Below are positions 27,447-35,202 of a stretch of DNA of 64,000 nt, piece by piece; within the stretch, counting starts at the first letter, position 1; each line of letters opens with the position of its first letter. The notes under the pieces were generated by a model. That model was not told the DNA's origin. It saw only the letters and a list, made by a program, of their open reading frames with translations, and did not search any database. Made by a program: the position numbers and the translations under genes. Origin of the DNA: Chryseobacterium oncorhynchi (GTDB lineage: Bacteria > Bacteroidota > Bacteroidia > Flavobacteriales > Weeksellaceae). The DNA is taken from the NCBI RefSeq assembly GCF_002899895.1, contig NZ_PPEI02000001.1:248001-312000 (forward strand), given 5' to 3'.

Positions 27447-29330
27447 CTACATATCCTGGAATTCAATATCCTCGTTACTTACTTTCACAAGATATTCTAT
27501 ACCATCTATAGCTTTGGCAATAATCTGATTTCTTGTAATATTCGCCATGTTTTCCCAGTAAGCTCTTCCATAGAAAGAATAGTTCTGTGGAATGATCTCT
27601 ACCTCAACGGTTCTTACAAAACCTTCCTTAGGCCTGTTGCTGATCATGGTTCCTCTTCTTACTCTTACTTCTCTTAATTCATCTTTCAGAACCATTCGGC
27701 AATAATTTTTAACGTCTTCAAGGGAAATGATTTTATCTCTTGTCGTTAAAGCATATTTATAAGCCTGTATACTGTCTGTACCTTTCTGTTCTTCGGCTCC
27801 CCCCAAGGTTTCGGTAAGCAGAACAACGGTCTGTGACTTCAACTGGTTGGAAAGCTCTGTTCCGGGACGCATATGATTGGCCAGCGTACAATGAGTGATC
27901 CAGAAAGCAGCGTAGGTATGGTCTGTTTTTTCTACAGGTTCCATAATTACGTAGTTCAGCTCCTGTCTGATGTTTCTTTTGGCATTGTTTACTTTCTGCA
28001 CCATAGATTTCATCTTGTCGGACATTTCGCTAAGAACACCTTTTACATTATCTCTGTTTAAAAGAGAGAATGCTGCAATTTCGTCTCTTGTCAGCTCCAA
28101 AACATTGGCGATCATATCTACCGCATTTCTGTTGGTGAAACGTTCCATTCCTCCTTTTCTTACGGTGTACAATCCTTTTTTAAGATCATCGGCCGGAGTA
28201 AATGGTATTTCAGTATATCTTCTTCCATCCCCATCCTGCACCTCATCTACGTATAGGAAATGTTCTCCTTCGTCAGTGACTAAAGGAATATTATTTCCCA
28301 TAATATCAAGGCTGTATTCTGTTTTTTTCCAACCTCTGTTGTAGACTGGGAAAGCATTCAATACGAATGAGAAGTTATCAAGAATTTCTGCTGAGAACTG
28401 TGGTGGAAATTCAAAGGTAAGCCATAGGTAACGCTTGTTATCTAGATATTTTACGATCTCTTCTTTTCCTACAAGGAAATCCAGATTCTGCGGAAGCTGT
28501 CCGGGTTCTGAAAACAAACTGCTGGAAAGCCCTGTGATTTCAATAAATTTATGACGATAGATACTTTTAATATCTTCAATAACCTTGTTTCTGATAGATT
28601 GTTCCTTGAACATCTGCTCATATCCATCCGGATTGCTTTCTGTAAGATAACTTAATCCTTCTCTTACAAATAAAGGATTCCCGTTACTTGATACGGTAAT
28701 GTAAGGCAATAATTTATATACAAAATCCAAATGTTCAAAAGCAGGATTGGAACAAAATACACTCATGTATTTAGGAAAGTTCTCACTTGCATATTTACTT
28801 ACATCAATTCCTACCGTTATCTTTCTGTAATCTTCAGGTCTACCGTTAAATCTAGCAATAGGAATTTTATTAAACCTATCATCAATACTGTAACAGGTAT
28901 TTCCTACGAACATTACTGAAGTATGAACTTTATTAATTCTTACATTCCCAACAGGAGTGAAAGGAATATTCACTTGTTTATCTGATTCTGATTTTACGGT
29001 GGAGGTCATTTGCTTACGGAAGAAAAACTCCGTATGCTCCAATAATACTTCGGTAGACTCATAAGGCTGTGTAAAGGCAACAGCATGAGCAGGAATAGGA
29101 TGAGTATAAATGGATGGGGTCAACAGTTTTGCCAGTTTCTCTAAAATTCGGGCGTTCACTGTTTGTATTTCATTATTCGCTTTAAAAACTTCTGTACTGA
29201 ATGCGTCTATCAACAGTTTTACAAACGGATCTAAAGACTGTGGACTCTTCAATCCCCAGACTTTTGTAGCATTCTGTAACATTCTTGCTTTTACAGATTC
29301 TTTAGAATAAATATTCTGATCTAAATTCAT
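27447..29330 (-). CDS. tssF: Type VI secretion baseplate protein TssF, Bacteroidota (T6SSiii) type
   Basis: 627 residues, close to the usual TssF length. The N-terminus, with a stretch LDPFVKLLIDAFSTEVFKAN followed by LAKLLTPSIYTHPIPAHAVA, has the typical TssF pattern of packing helices then a Pro-His-rich segment. The middle contains LLPYITVSSNGNPLF and the C-terminal region ends in RVRRGTMISNRP, EVEIIPQ and IEYLVKV strands. It forms the wedge of the contractile-injection baseplate with TssE, TssG and TssK. It is encoded 23 bases downstream of tssE and closed by a terminator. No other T6SS gene is in the window, so the pair seems separated from the main cluster. Confidence 0.75.
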   Translation of the reverse strand: MNLDQNIYSKESVKARMLQNATKVWGLKSPQSLDPFVKLLIDAFSTEVFKANNEIQTVNARILEKLAKLLTPSIYTHPIPAHAVAFTQPYESTEVLLEHTEFFFRKQMTSTVKSESDKQVNIPFTPVGNVRINKVHTSVMFVGNTCYSIDDRFNKIPIARFNGRPEDYRKITVGIDVSKYASENFPKYMSVFCSNPAFEHLDFVYKLLPYITVSSNGNPLFVREGLSYLTESNPDGYEQMFKEQSIRNKVIEDIKSIYRHKFIEITGLSSSLFSEPGQLPQNLDFLVGKEEIVKYLDNKRYLWLTFEFPPQFSAEILDNFSFVLNAFPVYNRGWKKTEYSLDIMGNNIPLVTDEGEHFLYVDEVQDGDGRRYTEIPFTPADDLKKGLYTVRKGGMERFTNRNAVDMIANVLELTRDEIAAFSLLNRDNVKGVLSEMSDKMKSMVQKVNNAKRNIRQELNYVIMEPVEKTDHTYAAFWITHCTLANHMRPGTELSNQLKSQTVVLLTETLGGAEEQKGTDSIQAYKYALTTRDKIISLEDVKNYCRMVLKDELREVRVRRGTMISNRPKEGFVRTVEVEIIPQNYSFYGRAYWENMANITRNQIIAKAIDGIEYLVKVSNEDIEFQDM

Positions 29331-29353
29331 AATTTCTTTTGCTGTTAAAAATA

Positions 29354-29794
29354 TTAATCAATAGACATCGGGCTCAGGAACAGTTCCGTTGAAAAACTGA
29401 AACGCTCTCCTGTTTCCTCCATCTTAGCATTGATGGCAATTCTTACTTTCTTTTTGATTTCGGTGTGTTCTTTGGTATCGTAGCTGTGTTCTACAAATTG
29501 TATGTTGGCGTCTATTTGTGGTTGTACAATGCGAGGTTCATATTCCTGAATCTGTCTTCTAAGACTTTTGACAAAAACGTTTTCCCAGATGGCACTTGTT
29601 ACTCCATTATCAAATTCCAAGTTCCAAACATCGTTTCCATAGTTTTCGTCATATCTGTTTTCGCCTTTTTTAGTGGTGATCAGCAGCATAATATTGTGGG
29701 CAATACTTTCCCCCATATCGCAGGTATCGATACTTCCGCCTTCGGTCATTAGAGTAGATGGTACGAAAGGCATTCTGTAATTTGGTGTATCCAT
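29354..29794 (-). CDS. tssE: GPW/gp25-family baseplate protein (TssE-like)
   Basis: 146 residues, normal for the gp25 lysozyme-like baseplate family. Typical segments are the early IAHNIMLLITTKKGENRYDENYG, followed by NVFVKSLRRQIQEYEPRI with the conserved EPRI motif, and a beta-rich C-terminus. In contractile injection systems this protein nucleates sheath polymerisation. It is the first gene of a two-gene unit with tssF. A phage or extracellular injection system gp25 is an alternative, but the tssF neighbour favours T6SSiii. Confidence 0.75.
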   Translation of the reverse strand: MDTPNYRMPFVPSTLMTEGGSIDTCDMGESIAHNIMLLITTKKGENRYDENYGNDVWNLEFDNGVTSAIWENVFVKSLRRQIQEYEPRIVQPQIDANIQFVEHSYDTKEHTEIKKKVRIAINAKMEETGERFSFSTELFLSPMSID

Positions 29795-29900
29795 AGCTTA
29801 TTGTTTTTACTTCATGGTTCCGTTTACTTAAAAACGAAATACCAAAATACACATTTTCACTAAATAATTGTCATAATAAATTAAAATATTATTCAAAGAT

Positions 29901-29930
29901 CAGGGCTACCAAACCGAATTGATAGCCCTG
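29901..29930 (-). terminator. Terminator after the APC permease
   Basis: 8-bp stem CAGGGCTA/TAGCCCTG with flanking A-T pairs (GAT/ATC) and a 14-base loop, 35 bases past the permease stop. Confidence 0.7.
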
Positions 29931-29964
29931 AAATCATTATTTATCTTATATTCTTTATTCTACT

Positions 29965-31377
29965 TTATCCATCAGTATTTTTTCGATTAATAAAATAATA
30001 TACCGGAAGTCCCAGTAGAACTAATACGAATCCGGGCCAAGTATATTGTTGCTTATATATTAAAAGTAAGATACAGAAACATGTTCCTATAATCAGGTAA
30101 ATGATCGGAGTTACCGGATATAGCCAAGTTTTGTATGGTCTTTCTAGTGCAGGTTGTTTAATTCTTAAATAAATAACTCCAAAAACAGTAATCATATAGA
30201 ATAGAACAATTACAAATGAGATCATATCCAGCAGGTTTCCGTATTGGCCGCTTAAACAGAGTAAAGAAGCCCAAACTCCCTGCATCCACAATGCATTTTC
30301 CGGAACTTCATTCTTATTGTTTTGTCCTGCAGATTTAAAGAACATTCCATCCTTTGCCATGGTTTGAAAAACCCTTGCTCCTGCTAGAATCAACCCGTTA
30401 TTACATCCGAAAGTAGAAACCATTACCAATAAAGCAATGATAATTGTTCCTGCACTTCCAAAAATATTCTGTGAGGCTGCGACTGCTACCCTGTCGTTGG
30501 CAGCAAATGCAATCCCATCTCTATCTAAAGCATTTAAATAAACAAAGTTCACAGCTATATAAAGGATCATCACGGCAGAAGTACCATAGATCATTGATTT
30601 TACAACGTTTCTCTTCGGATTGTCAATTTCTCCGGATACAAACGTTACACTTTCCCAGGCTACAGAACTAAAAACAGATCCTACCATTGCGGCAGCAATA
30701 CCTCCTAATAAGGTCATTCCTCCAATGGGTTCCCACCCTTCTTTAAGGAAGTTTCCGCTCAGATCCTTTTTAAGATTACTAAAAGCCTCTGTTCCTAGGC
30801 TAAAGTTTTCGGATAAATGCGAGAAATCCACCAGTATAAAACCCAATGCAATTAAACCTAATAAAGCTATGATTTTGGATCCCGTGAATATATTCTGAAG
30901 AATTTTACCACTTTGTACTCCTCTGGTATTAATATAGGTAAGCAGTAGAATTACGGCTATAGCTAAAATTTGAATCCATGTAATTTTAAATTCCCCACTT
31001 TGAAAAATAGGGGTTGCATCATTAAGAGACGGTATCAGATATGCTGTAAATTTCCCAAAAGCCATTGCTACTGCGGCAATAGTCCCGGTCTGTATTACTG
31101 TAAAAAGTCCCCAACCGTAAAGAAAGCCCATTCTTCTTCCAAAGATCTCTTTCAGATAGGTATATTGTCCACCAGCCTTTGGAAACAATGCAGAAAGCTC
31201 TCCATAGCTTATTGCAGCAGCTACCGTCATTACACCTGTTATGACCCATACCACAATCATCCAATATCCGGAGCCCAGGTTACGCATCATATCAGCACTT
31301 ACAATAAAGATCCCACTCCCAATCATAGACCCCATTACAAGCATAATGGCGTCCCATAGTTTCAGTTTTTTTTGCAT
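29965..31377 (-). CDS. APC-superfamily amino acid permease
   Basis: 470 residues, 12 predicted transmembrane helices. The first helix contains the substrate-binding GSMIGSGIFIV loop of the APC/LAT group. Other family signs are ELSALFPKAGGQYTYLKEIFG, the helix 6 stretch SVFSSVAWESVTFVSGEI, and ARVFQTMAKDGMFFKSAG. The ATG at 31377 is preferred to an in-frame TTG at 31383. It lies downstream of a -7 box (TATATTTG on the minus strand at 31394-31401). Likely imports an amino acid or amine at the inner membrane; the specific substrate is unclear. It is transcribed as one gene with its own terminator. Confidence 0.85.
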   Translation of the reverse strand: MQKKLKLWDAIMLVMGSMIGSGIFIVSADMMRNLGSGYWMIVVWVITGVMTVAAAISYGELSALFPKAGGQYTYLKEIFGRRMGFLYGWGLFTVIQTGTIAAVAMAFGKFTAYLIPSLNDATPIFQSGEFKITWIQILAIAVILLLTYINTRGVQSGKILQNIFTGSKIIALLGLIALGFILVDFSHLSENFSLGTEAFSNLKKDLSGNFLKEGWEPIGGMTLLGGIAAAMVGSVFSSVAWESVTFVSGEIDNPKRNVVKSMIYGTSAVMILYIAVNFVYLNALDRDGIAFAANDRVAVAASQNIFGSAGTIIIALLVMVSTFGCNNGLILAGARVFQTMAKDGMFFKSAGQNNKNEVPENALWMQGVWASLLCLSGQYGNLLDMISFVIVLFYMITVFGVIYLRIKQPALERPYKTWLYPVTPIIYLIIGTCFCILLLIYKQQYTWPGFVLVLLGLPVYYFINRKNTDG

Positions 31378-31519
31378 AGTCAAGTATAGGCGTCAAATAT
31401 AAACAAATCTCCCTTTCATTTTGAATTTTATTAAAAATTTACAGAAGCACCTGTTTATTATTAATTTTTATCGATTTATGATTCGATTTTAATTAGTATT
31501 TTTGGAAAAAATATTAACA

Positions 31520-32035
31520 ATGAAATTCAAAGCTATATTATTTGCAGTTGCTGTAAGTGCTTCCAGTCTTGCTTTTGCTCAGGAAACATCTCAAAAGAAA
31601 TTCTCCCCACCAGCAGGAAACGCCTTAGTAGGTGATACTTATGGAGCAGCTGTTGCTTCCAATACAGAATCTAAGGCCATCACGGTAGAAAAACTTGGGA
31701 AAAAGCTTAAAAAAGAGAATAAAAAGCTGGAAAATATTGCCATCAAAGGAAAGGTAACTGATGTATGTGAGAAAAAAGGATGTTGGCTTACCATCCAAAC
31801 TGAAGATAATTCACAATTTTTCGTAAAAATGAAAGATTATGCATTCTTTGTTCCAACTGCTTTGAAAGGAAAAAATGTAGTATTGGAAGGAAATGCAGAG
31901 AGAAAAGTTATTTCTGTGGATGAACAAAAGCATTATGCAGAAGATGGAAAAAAGCCTCAATCTGAAATTGATGCCATTACACAACCTAAAGAAGAAATCA
32001 GATTCTTAGCAAGCGGAATTAAAGTCGTAAACTAA
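31520..32035 (+). CDS. Secreted DUF4920 protein
   Basis: 171 residues from the ATG at 31520, with a signal peptide MKFKAILFAVAVSASSLAFAQ. An upstream in-frame ATG at 31502 overlaps the -7 box TATTTTTG at 31497-31504 and is rejected. The mature domain has the OB-like pattern of DUF4920: IKGKVTDVCEKKGCWLTI with two conserved Cys, FVKMKDYAFFVP, VVLEGNAERKVIS, ending in IRFLASGIKVV. Family members are periplasmic and possibly metal-binding, but their role is unknown. It is a single-gene unit on the plus strand, convergent with the M14 peptidase. Confidence 0.8.
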   Translation: MKFKAILFAVAVSASSLAFAQETSQKKFSPPAGNALVGDTYGAAVASNTESKAITVEKLGKKLKKENKKLENIAIKGKVTDVCEKKGCWLTIQTEDNSQFFVKMKDYAFFVPTALKGKNVVLEGNAERKVISVDEQKHYAEDGKKPQSEIDAITQPKEEIRFLASGIKVVN

Positions 32036-32100
32036 GCTTCAGATACTATTAAATATATGCTTATCGCAGATGATGTCGGTAATGCAGATTTAAAAAACAA

Positions 32101-32130
32101 ATTTCGGCAATCCTTTGGATTGCCGAAATT
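32101..32130. terminator. Bidirectional terminator between DUF4920 and M14 peptidase
   Basis: 13-bp perfect stem ATTTCGGCAATCC/GGATTGCCGAAAT with a 4-base loop, T-run on the plus strand and A-rich upstream. The M14 stop codon is only 2 bases away, so the hairpin serves both converging genes. Confidence 0.88.
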
Positions 32131-32131
32131 T

Positions 32132-33241
32132 TTAATCTTCTATTGTAAAATCCACTACTGCATCAAGTTTTGGATATTTATTAGCAGAAACAAACTTCTT
32201 TCCCGTACAGTCTACTTCCAGCCAGCCTTTTCTTTTTTTCACATCTCCAGCTTCCATTACAAAAGGTATAAATGAAATTTCATCTTTCCCATCCTCTTTC
32301 ATCTCTCTGTATTGAACAGCAATGTCCAAAATGCACTCATGCTCTGTATTCAGTTTTACATTTCTGTAAATAATATCATAATGTGTTTCCTTGTTTTCCG
32401 GAATTTCAAGATAGGTTTCCCATCCTGTAGTATCAGAATTCAGTTCACTGATAGCTTTTAATGCATAATAAAGAGCAATTGTATAATACTTTCTTGTTCC
32501 CTTTCTCGTATAATCATCTACAAAATGTCCACCCTCAAATAATATGGTAGGCATTCCTGCCTTAATAAAATTGTCGCCTGTAGAAGTTGGGTAGAATTCA
32601 TCAGAATACCTTCCAATCTGATCAGGGATCATCTCCTTAAGATGATTATAAACACTCCCGATTACAGCCATACATTTTTTTCTGTTTTCAGTTACGGTTC
32701 GTTCTACGTTTTCAGAAGGAGCCAGAAAAGAAAGGGTAGCCGGATGAATACCATCGGTAGTAAAAATAGTTCTCTGCTCATGGAGATTTAGGGCATAATC
32801 ATACTTCTTTGAAGATGCCGCATTCTTTAGAAATTTAATCTCCTTACTTGCCTCATTGTGAAAATCTCTGTTCAGATCTATATCGGCAGCATTCAGCCTC
32901 GTCCATCTTTCGGATCCGTCAGGGTTTAGCATAAAGATAAAGTCTAATTTGATTTTACTGAATAAATCTTCTTTCATTTCAGGAGCCTTATCAAGACTTG
33001 TCAAAAGATCGATCATTGCATGAGTAGCATTGGATTCATTCCCGTGCATTTGTGACCACGCCAGTACCTGAATGTTTCCGGTTCCGATGCTTAACTGATA
33101 AATAGGCTTATTTAAATATGATTTTCCGATCTCCTGAATATAATTGCCGAGATTCGTCTGTAAGTATGAAAATAATTTTTCAGGGGAAATATAGCGATTA
33201 GAGAAATCGGGGCTTGGAGAATAGATCTGTTCAAAATTCAT
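32132..33241 (-). CDS. M14-family zinc carboxypeptidase
   Basis: 369 residues from the ATG at 33241 (MNFEQIYSPSPDF). A longer in-frame start at 33304 is unlikely because a -7 box lies at 33265-33272. The M14 zinc ligands appear as SQMHGNESNATH, and the chain continues with DLNRDFHNEASKEI, LNLHEQRTIFT and a late LFEGGHFVDDY with the catalytic Glu. These features match succinylglutamate-desuccinylase/carboxypeptidase-like M14 enzymes that cleave C-terminal residues or peptidoglycan peptides. No signal peptide is evident, so it may be cytoplasmic. It is the only gene of its unit. Confidence 0.8.
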   Translation of the reverse strand: MNFEQIYSPSPDFSNRYISPEKLFSYLQTNLGNYIQEIGKSYLNKPIYQLSIGTGNIQVLAWSQMHGNESNATHAMIDLLTSLDKAPEMKEDLFSKIKLDFIFMLNPDGSERWTRLNAADIDLNRDFHNEASKEIKFLKNAASSKKYDYALNLHEQRTIFTTDGIHPATLSFLAPSENVERTVTENRKKCMAVIGSVYNHLKEMIPDQIGRYSDEFYPTSTGDNFIKAGMPTILFEGGHFVDDYTRKGTRKYYTIALYYALKAISELNSDTTGWETYLEIPENKETHYDIIYRNVKLNTEHECILDIAVQYREMKEDGKDEISFIPFVMEAGDVKKRKGWLEVDCTGKKFVSANKYPKLDAVVDFTIED

Positions 33242-34189
33242 TGTTGGAAATAATTTACAAGAATCAAATTTAACAATTTTAAGGCAAAAAATAAACATTA
33301 ACAAATGTAAATAGTATCAAAACTATGTAAACTGCGTGAATTTTACGGTTAAGATTGTAATTTACATAAGTTAAACAAAGCGGTTATCCTTATCAGTATG
33401 TTATTAACATGCGTAACATTGCTAAACAGACTGAGCAGACAAGTTGTCTGTTGATAAAAATGTGGATTGCGAATAATTTAATTCAATATATTTAAATAAC
33501 ATAAATTCAATTAGTTATGAAATTTATCTCAATACTATTTGTAAGGATACTTGAAGTGATAAAAAGCCTGTTTTAAGCCAAATGAGCATATTTTTTTTAA
33601 ACAATAATATTGTGGAGAAACTAGTTATTTACATGATTATACATATGTAAAGCGATGAAAATTTTGAGATTTAGCTATAATTTATTCCAAACTGATGTCT
33701 TTCTATTCAATTGTAAAATTTACAAAAAATTAATCTGTTTCAGAAAAGATATTGATCTATAAATATTGATTAGAAGGGTGTTTACAAGAGTAATTTACGT
33801 TTGTATACAGTAAAATTCTGTATTTAAATACATGTAAAACCGTTATTTATGTGATATATACCCTCCTATTCTGTTTTATTGCAGATTAAAGATGTAAACA
33901 GGGTTATTCAAGAGATTTTAGGGTTAAAAATAGCGTACATTCAGCCAAATTTACATTTATAATCAGTTTTAAAACTCCAAAAAAGACTAATATGGTCATT
34001 TGAAATTTAGTAAATCATATGAGTCTAAAATAATAGGTACAATTGTAATTTATTTTTAATTATTTGAATATTAGATACTTATTTACTATTTACAAATGTA
34101 TTTTAATATTATTTACATTTGTTTACATTTGTGTTTTGCTTTTGTAAATTATATTATTTACATTTGTAAAATAATTAAAGGCTTATTTT
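33242..34189. other. 0.95-kb gene-free stretch rich in TTTACA/TGTAAA half-sites
   Basis: AT-rich spacer between the divergent M14 peptidase and HTH regulator genes. Half-sites TTTACA or TGTAAA recur throughout: at about 33304, 33361, 33628, 33646, 33712, 33719, 33784, 33794, 33832, 33893, 33953, then densely from 34089 to 34170. No long open frame is present; a tiny frame at 33517-33576 could encode 19 residues but has no supporting context. The pattern looks like an extended operator field rather than coding DNA. Confidence 0.55.
34089..34170. promoter_or_regulatory. Dense operator-like cluster upstream of the HTH gene
   Basis: Within 82 bases: TTTACAAATGTA (34089-34100), two tandem TTTACATTTG units (34112-34121, 34122-34131), TTTGTAAA (34141-34148) and the near-palindrome TTTACATTTGTAAA (34157-34170). 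They end 19 bases before the HTH start codon, which suggests autoregulation by the encoded protein. Confidence 0.55.
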
Positions 34190-34726
34190 ATGAGTTTAAA
34201 CGAAAGAATTTCAAAGGTTATAGAGTATTCTAATTTTACCCCATCTGAATTTGCAGATGAGATTGATGTACAGCGCTCCTCAATTTCGCATATTACGTCC
34301 GGAAGAAACAAACCCTCTCTGGAGTTTATCATAAAAATAAAATCTCGTTTCCCAGAACTTCTTTGGGATTGGTTGGTTACAGGTGAAGGTGAAATGCTTA
34401 AGCCCGAATTACCAGAAGTAGAGATTTTAGAGGGCCAAATGGAAGAAGATAAGGTAAGGCCTACCCCTCTGCCAGATCTTTTCACCATGATGAATAATGA
34501 CGACGATTTTGGGGCAGAAGAAACAGAAATAGAACTTCCTCAATCTGGTTCTGGAGAATCTTTTATATTATCCCAAGATAAAGCTTCGGAAAAAATATCC
34601 GATTCTCAGCGATTAGGAAATTCGCCTGAAGAAATACTTAGTCAAGTAATTGGAAATCAAACAAATAAAATAAAACGCATCGTTCTGTTCTACGAAAACG
34701 GAAAGTTTGAGAGTTTTGAACCCTAA
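34190..34726 (+). CDS. XRE-family helix-turn-helix transcriptional regulator
   Basis: 178 residues. Residues 1-70 form a lambda-repressor-like DNA-binding domain: LNERISKVIEYSNFTPSEFA, then EIDVQRSSISHITSGRNKPS as the helix-turn-helix, followed by DWLVTGEGEML, a hallmark of phage-type repressors in Bacteroidota. The remaining acidic part (75-178) has low-complexity stretches and a C-terminal NKIKRIVLFYENGKFESFEP strand pair that may mediate dimerisation. No LexA-type peptidase motif is seen. The operator-like array immediately upstream suggests autoregulation. No phage genes are adjacent. The target genes are unknown. Confidence 0.8.
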   Translation: MSLNERISKVIEYSNFTPSEFADEIDVQRSSISHITSGRNKPSLEFIIKIKSRFPELLWDWLVTGEGEMLKPELPEVEILEGQMEEDKVRPTPLPDLFTMMNNDDDFGAEETEIELPQSGSGESFILSQDKASEKISDSQRLGNSPEEILSQVIGNQTNKIKRIVLFYENGKFESFEP

Positions 34727-34737
34727 AACAGCAAAAA

Positions 34738-34760
34738 CCCGGTCAAAGAAAATGGCCGGG
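34738..34760 (+). terminator. Hairpin after the HTH gene
   Basis: 8-bp GC-rich stem CCCGGTCA/TGGCCGGG (one G-U pair) with a 7-base loop, 12 bases past the stop. The plus strand continues with A-rich rather than T-rich sequence, so termination efficiency is uncertain. Confidence 0.55.
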
Positions 34761-34891
34761 CTAAAAAATATTTGAAGAAGAAAACTAAAGCTATTTGCTT
34801 TATTTGTTTTTTTAAAATTTATGTGAATTCATTATATGATTTTTACTTTCTCTATTTATCAACATAAGCATTTGAACATATTAAGGTATCT

Positions 34892-35044
34892 ATGGCTTTT
34901 GATTTTATAAGAATAGTTATCCTCAATCAGGTCTGGAAATTTTTGTTACGTTATAGAAGAGGAATAGTAAGTGAAGATATTTCTCATGAATTAGTTTTTT
35001 ATAGTTTTATCAAATATAAAAATTTAAAACCAAATCAACAATAA
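34892..35044 (+). CDS. Possible small open frame, 50 residues
   Basis: ATG at 34892 to TAA at 35042-35044 encodes a basic, partly hydrophobic peptide with MAFDFIRIVILNQVWKFLLR at the start. I do not recognise it. It has no clear promoter and lies in AT-rich intergenic DNA. It could be a remnant of a longer gene or a chance frame. Reported at low confidence because it fills part of a long gap. Confidence 0.2.
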   Translation: MAFDFIRIVILNQVWKFLLRYRRGIVSEDISHELVFYSFIKYKNLKPNQQ

Positions 35045-35153
35045 AAATCAAATTATTTTAACAAATAATTAATACTATAAATGAATAGGTTGAAAATCAT
35101 TAATTCTTAGATTGTTTTAAAGATTGTAAAAACTATAGATTACCCCAAATAAA

Positions 35154-35178
35154 AAAACCTGCAAATTTTGCAGGTTTT
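35154..35178 (-). terminator. Terminator after proline dehydrogenase
   Basis: Self-complementary AAAACCTGCAAA/TTTGCAGGTTTT hairpin in an A-rich/T-rich context on the minus strand, 25 bases past the stop. Confidence 0.85.
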
Positions 35179-35202
35179 ACTCTTTATTTTATAGAAGTTT
35201 TA

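Larger units (their letters stand above)
34727..35202. other. Gene-poor stretch of 476 bases
   Basis: AT-rich region between the HTH gene and proline dehydrogenase, which converge here. It holds the hairpin at 34738-34760, a possible 50-codon frame at 34892-35044 and the proline dehydrogenase terminator at 35154-35178. Nothing else is recognisable. Confidence 0.5.

Noticed and set aside
26465-29794. Integrated phage or mobile island carrying the beta-lactamase and baseplate genes
   Set aside because: No integrase, transposase, tRNA or attachment repeats were seen, and each unit has its own terminator.
34190-34726. LexA or CI-type cleavable repressor
   Set aside because: No Ala-Gly cleavage site or Ser/Lys peptidase dyad is present in the C-terminal part.
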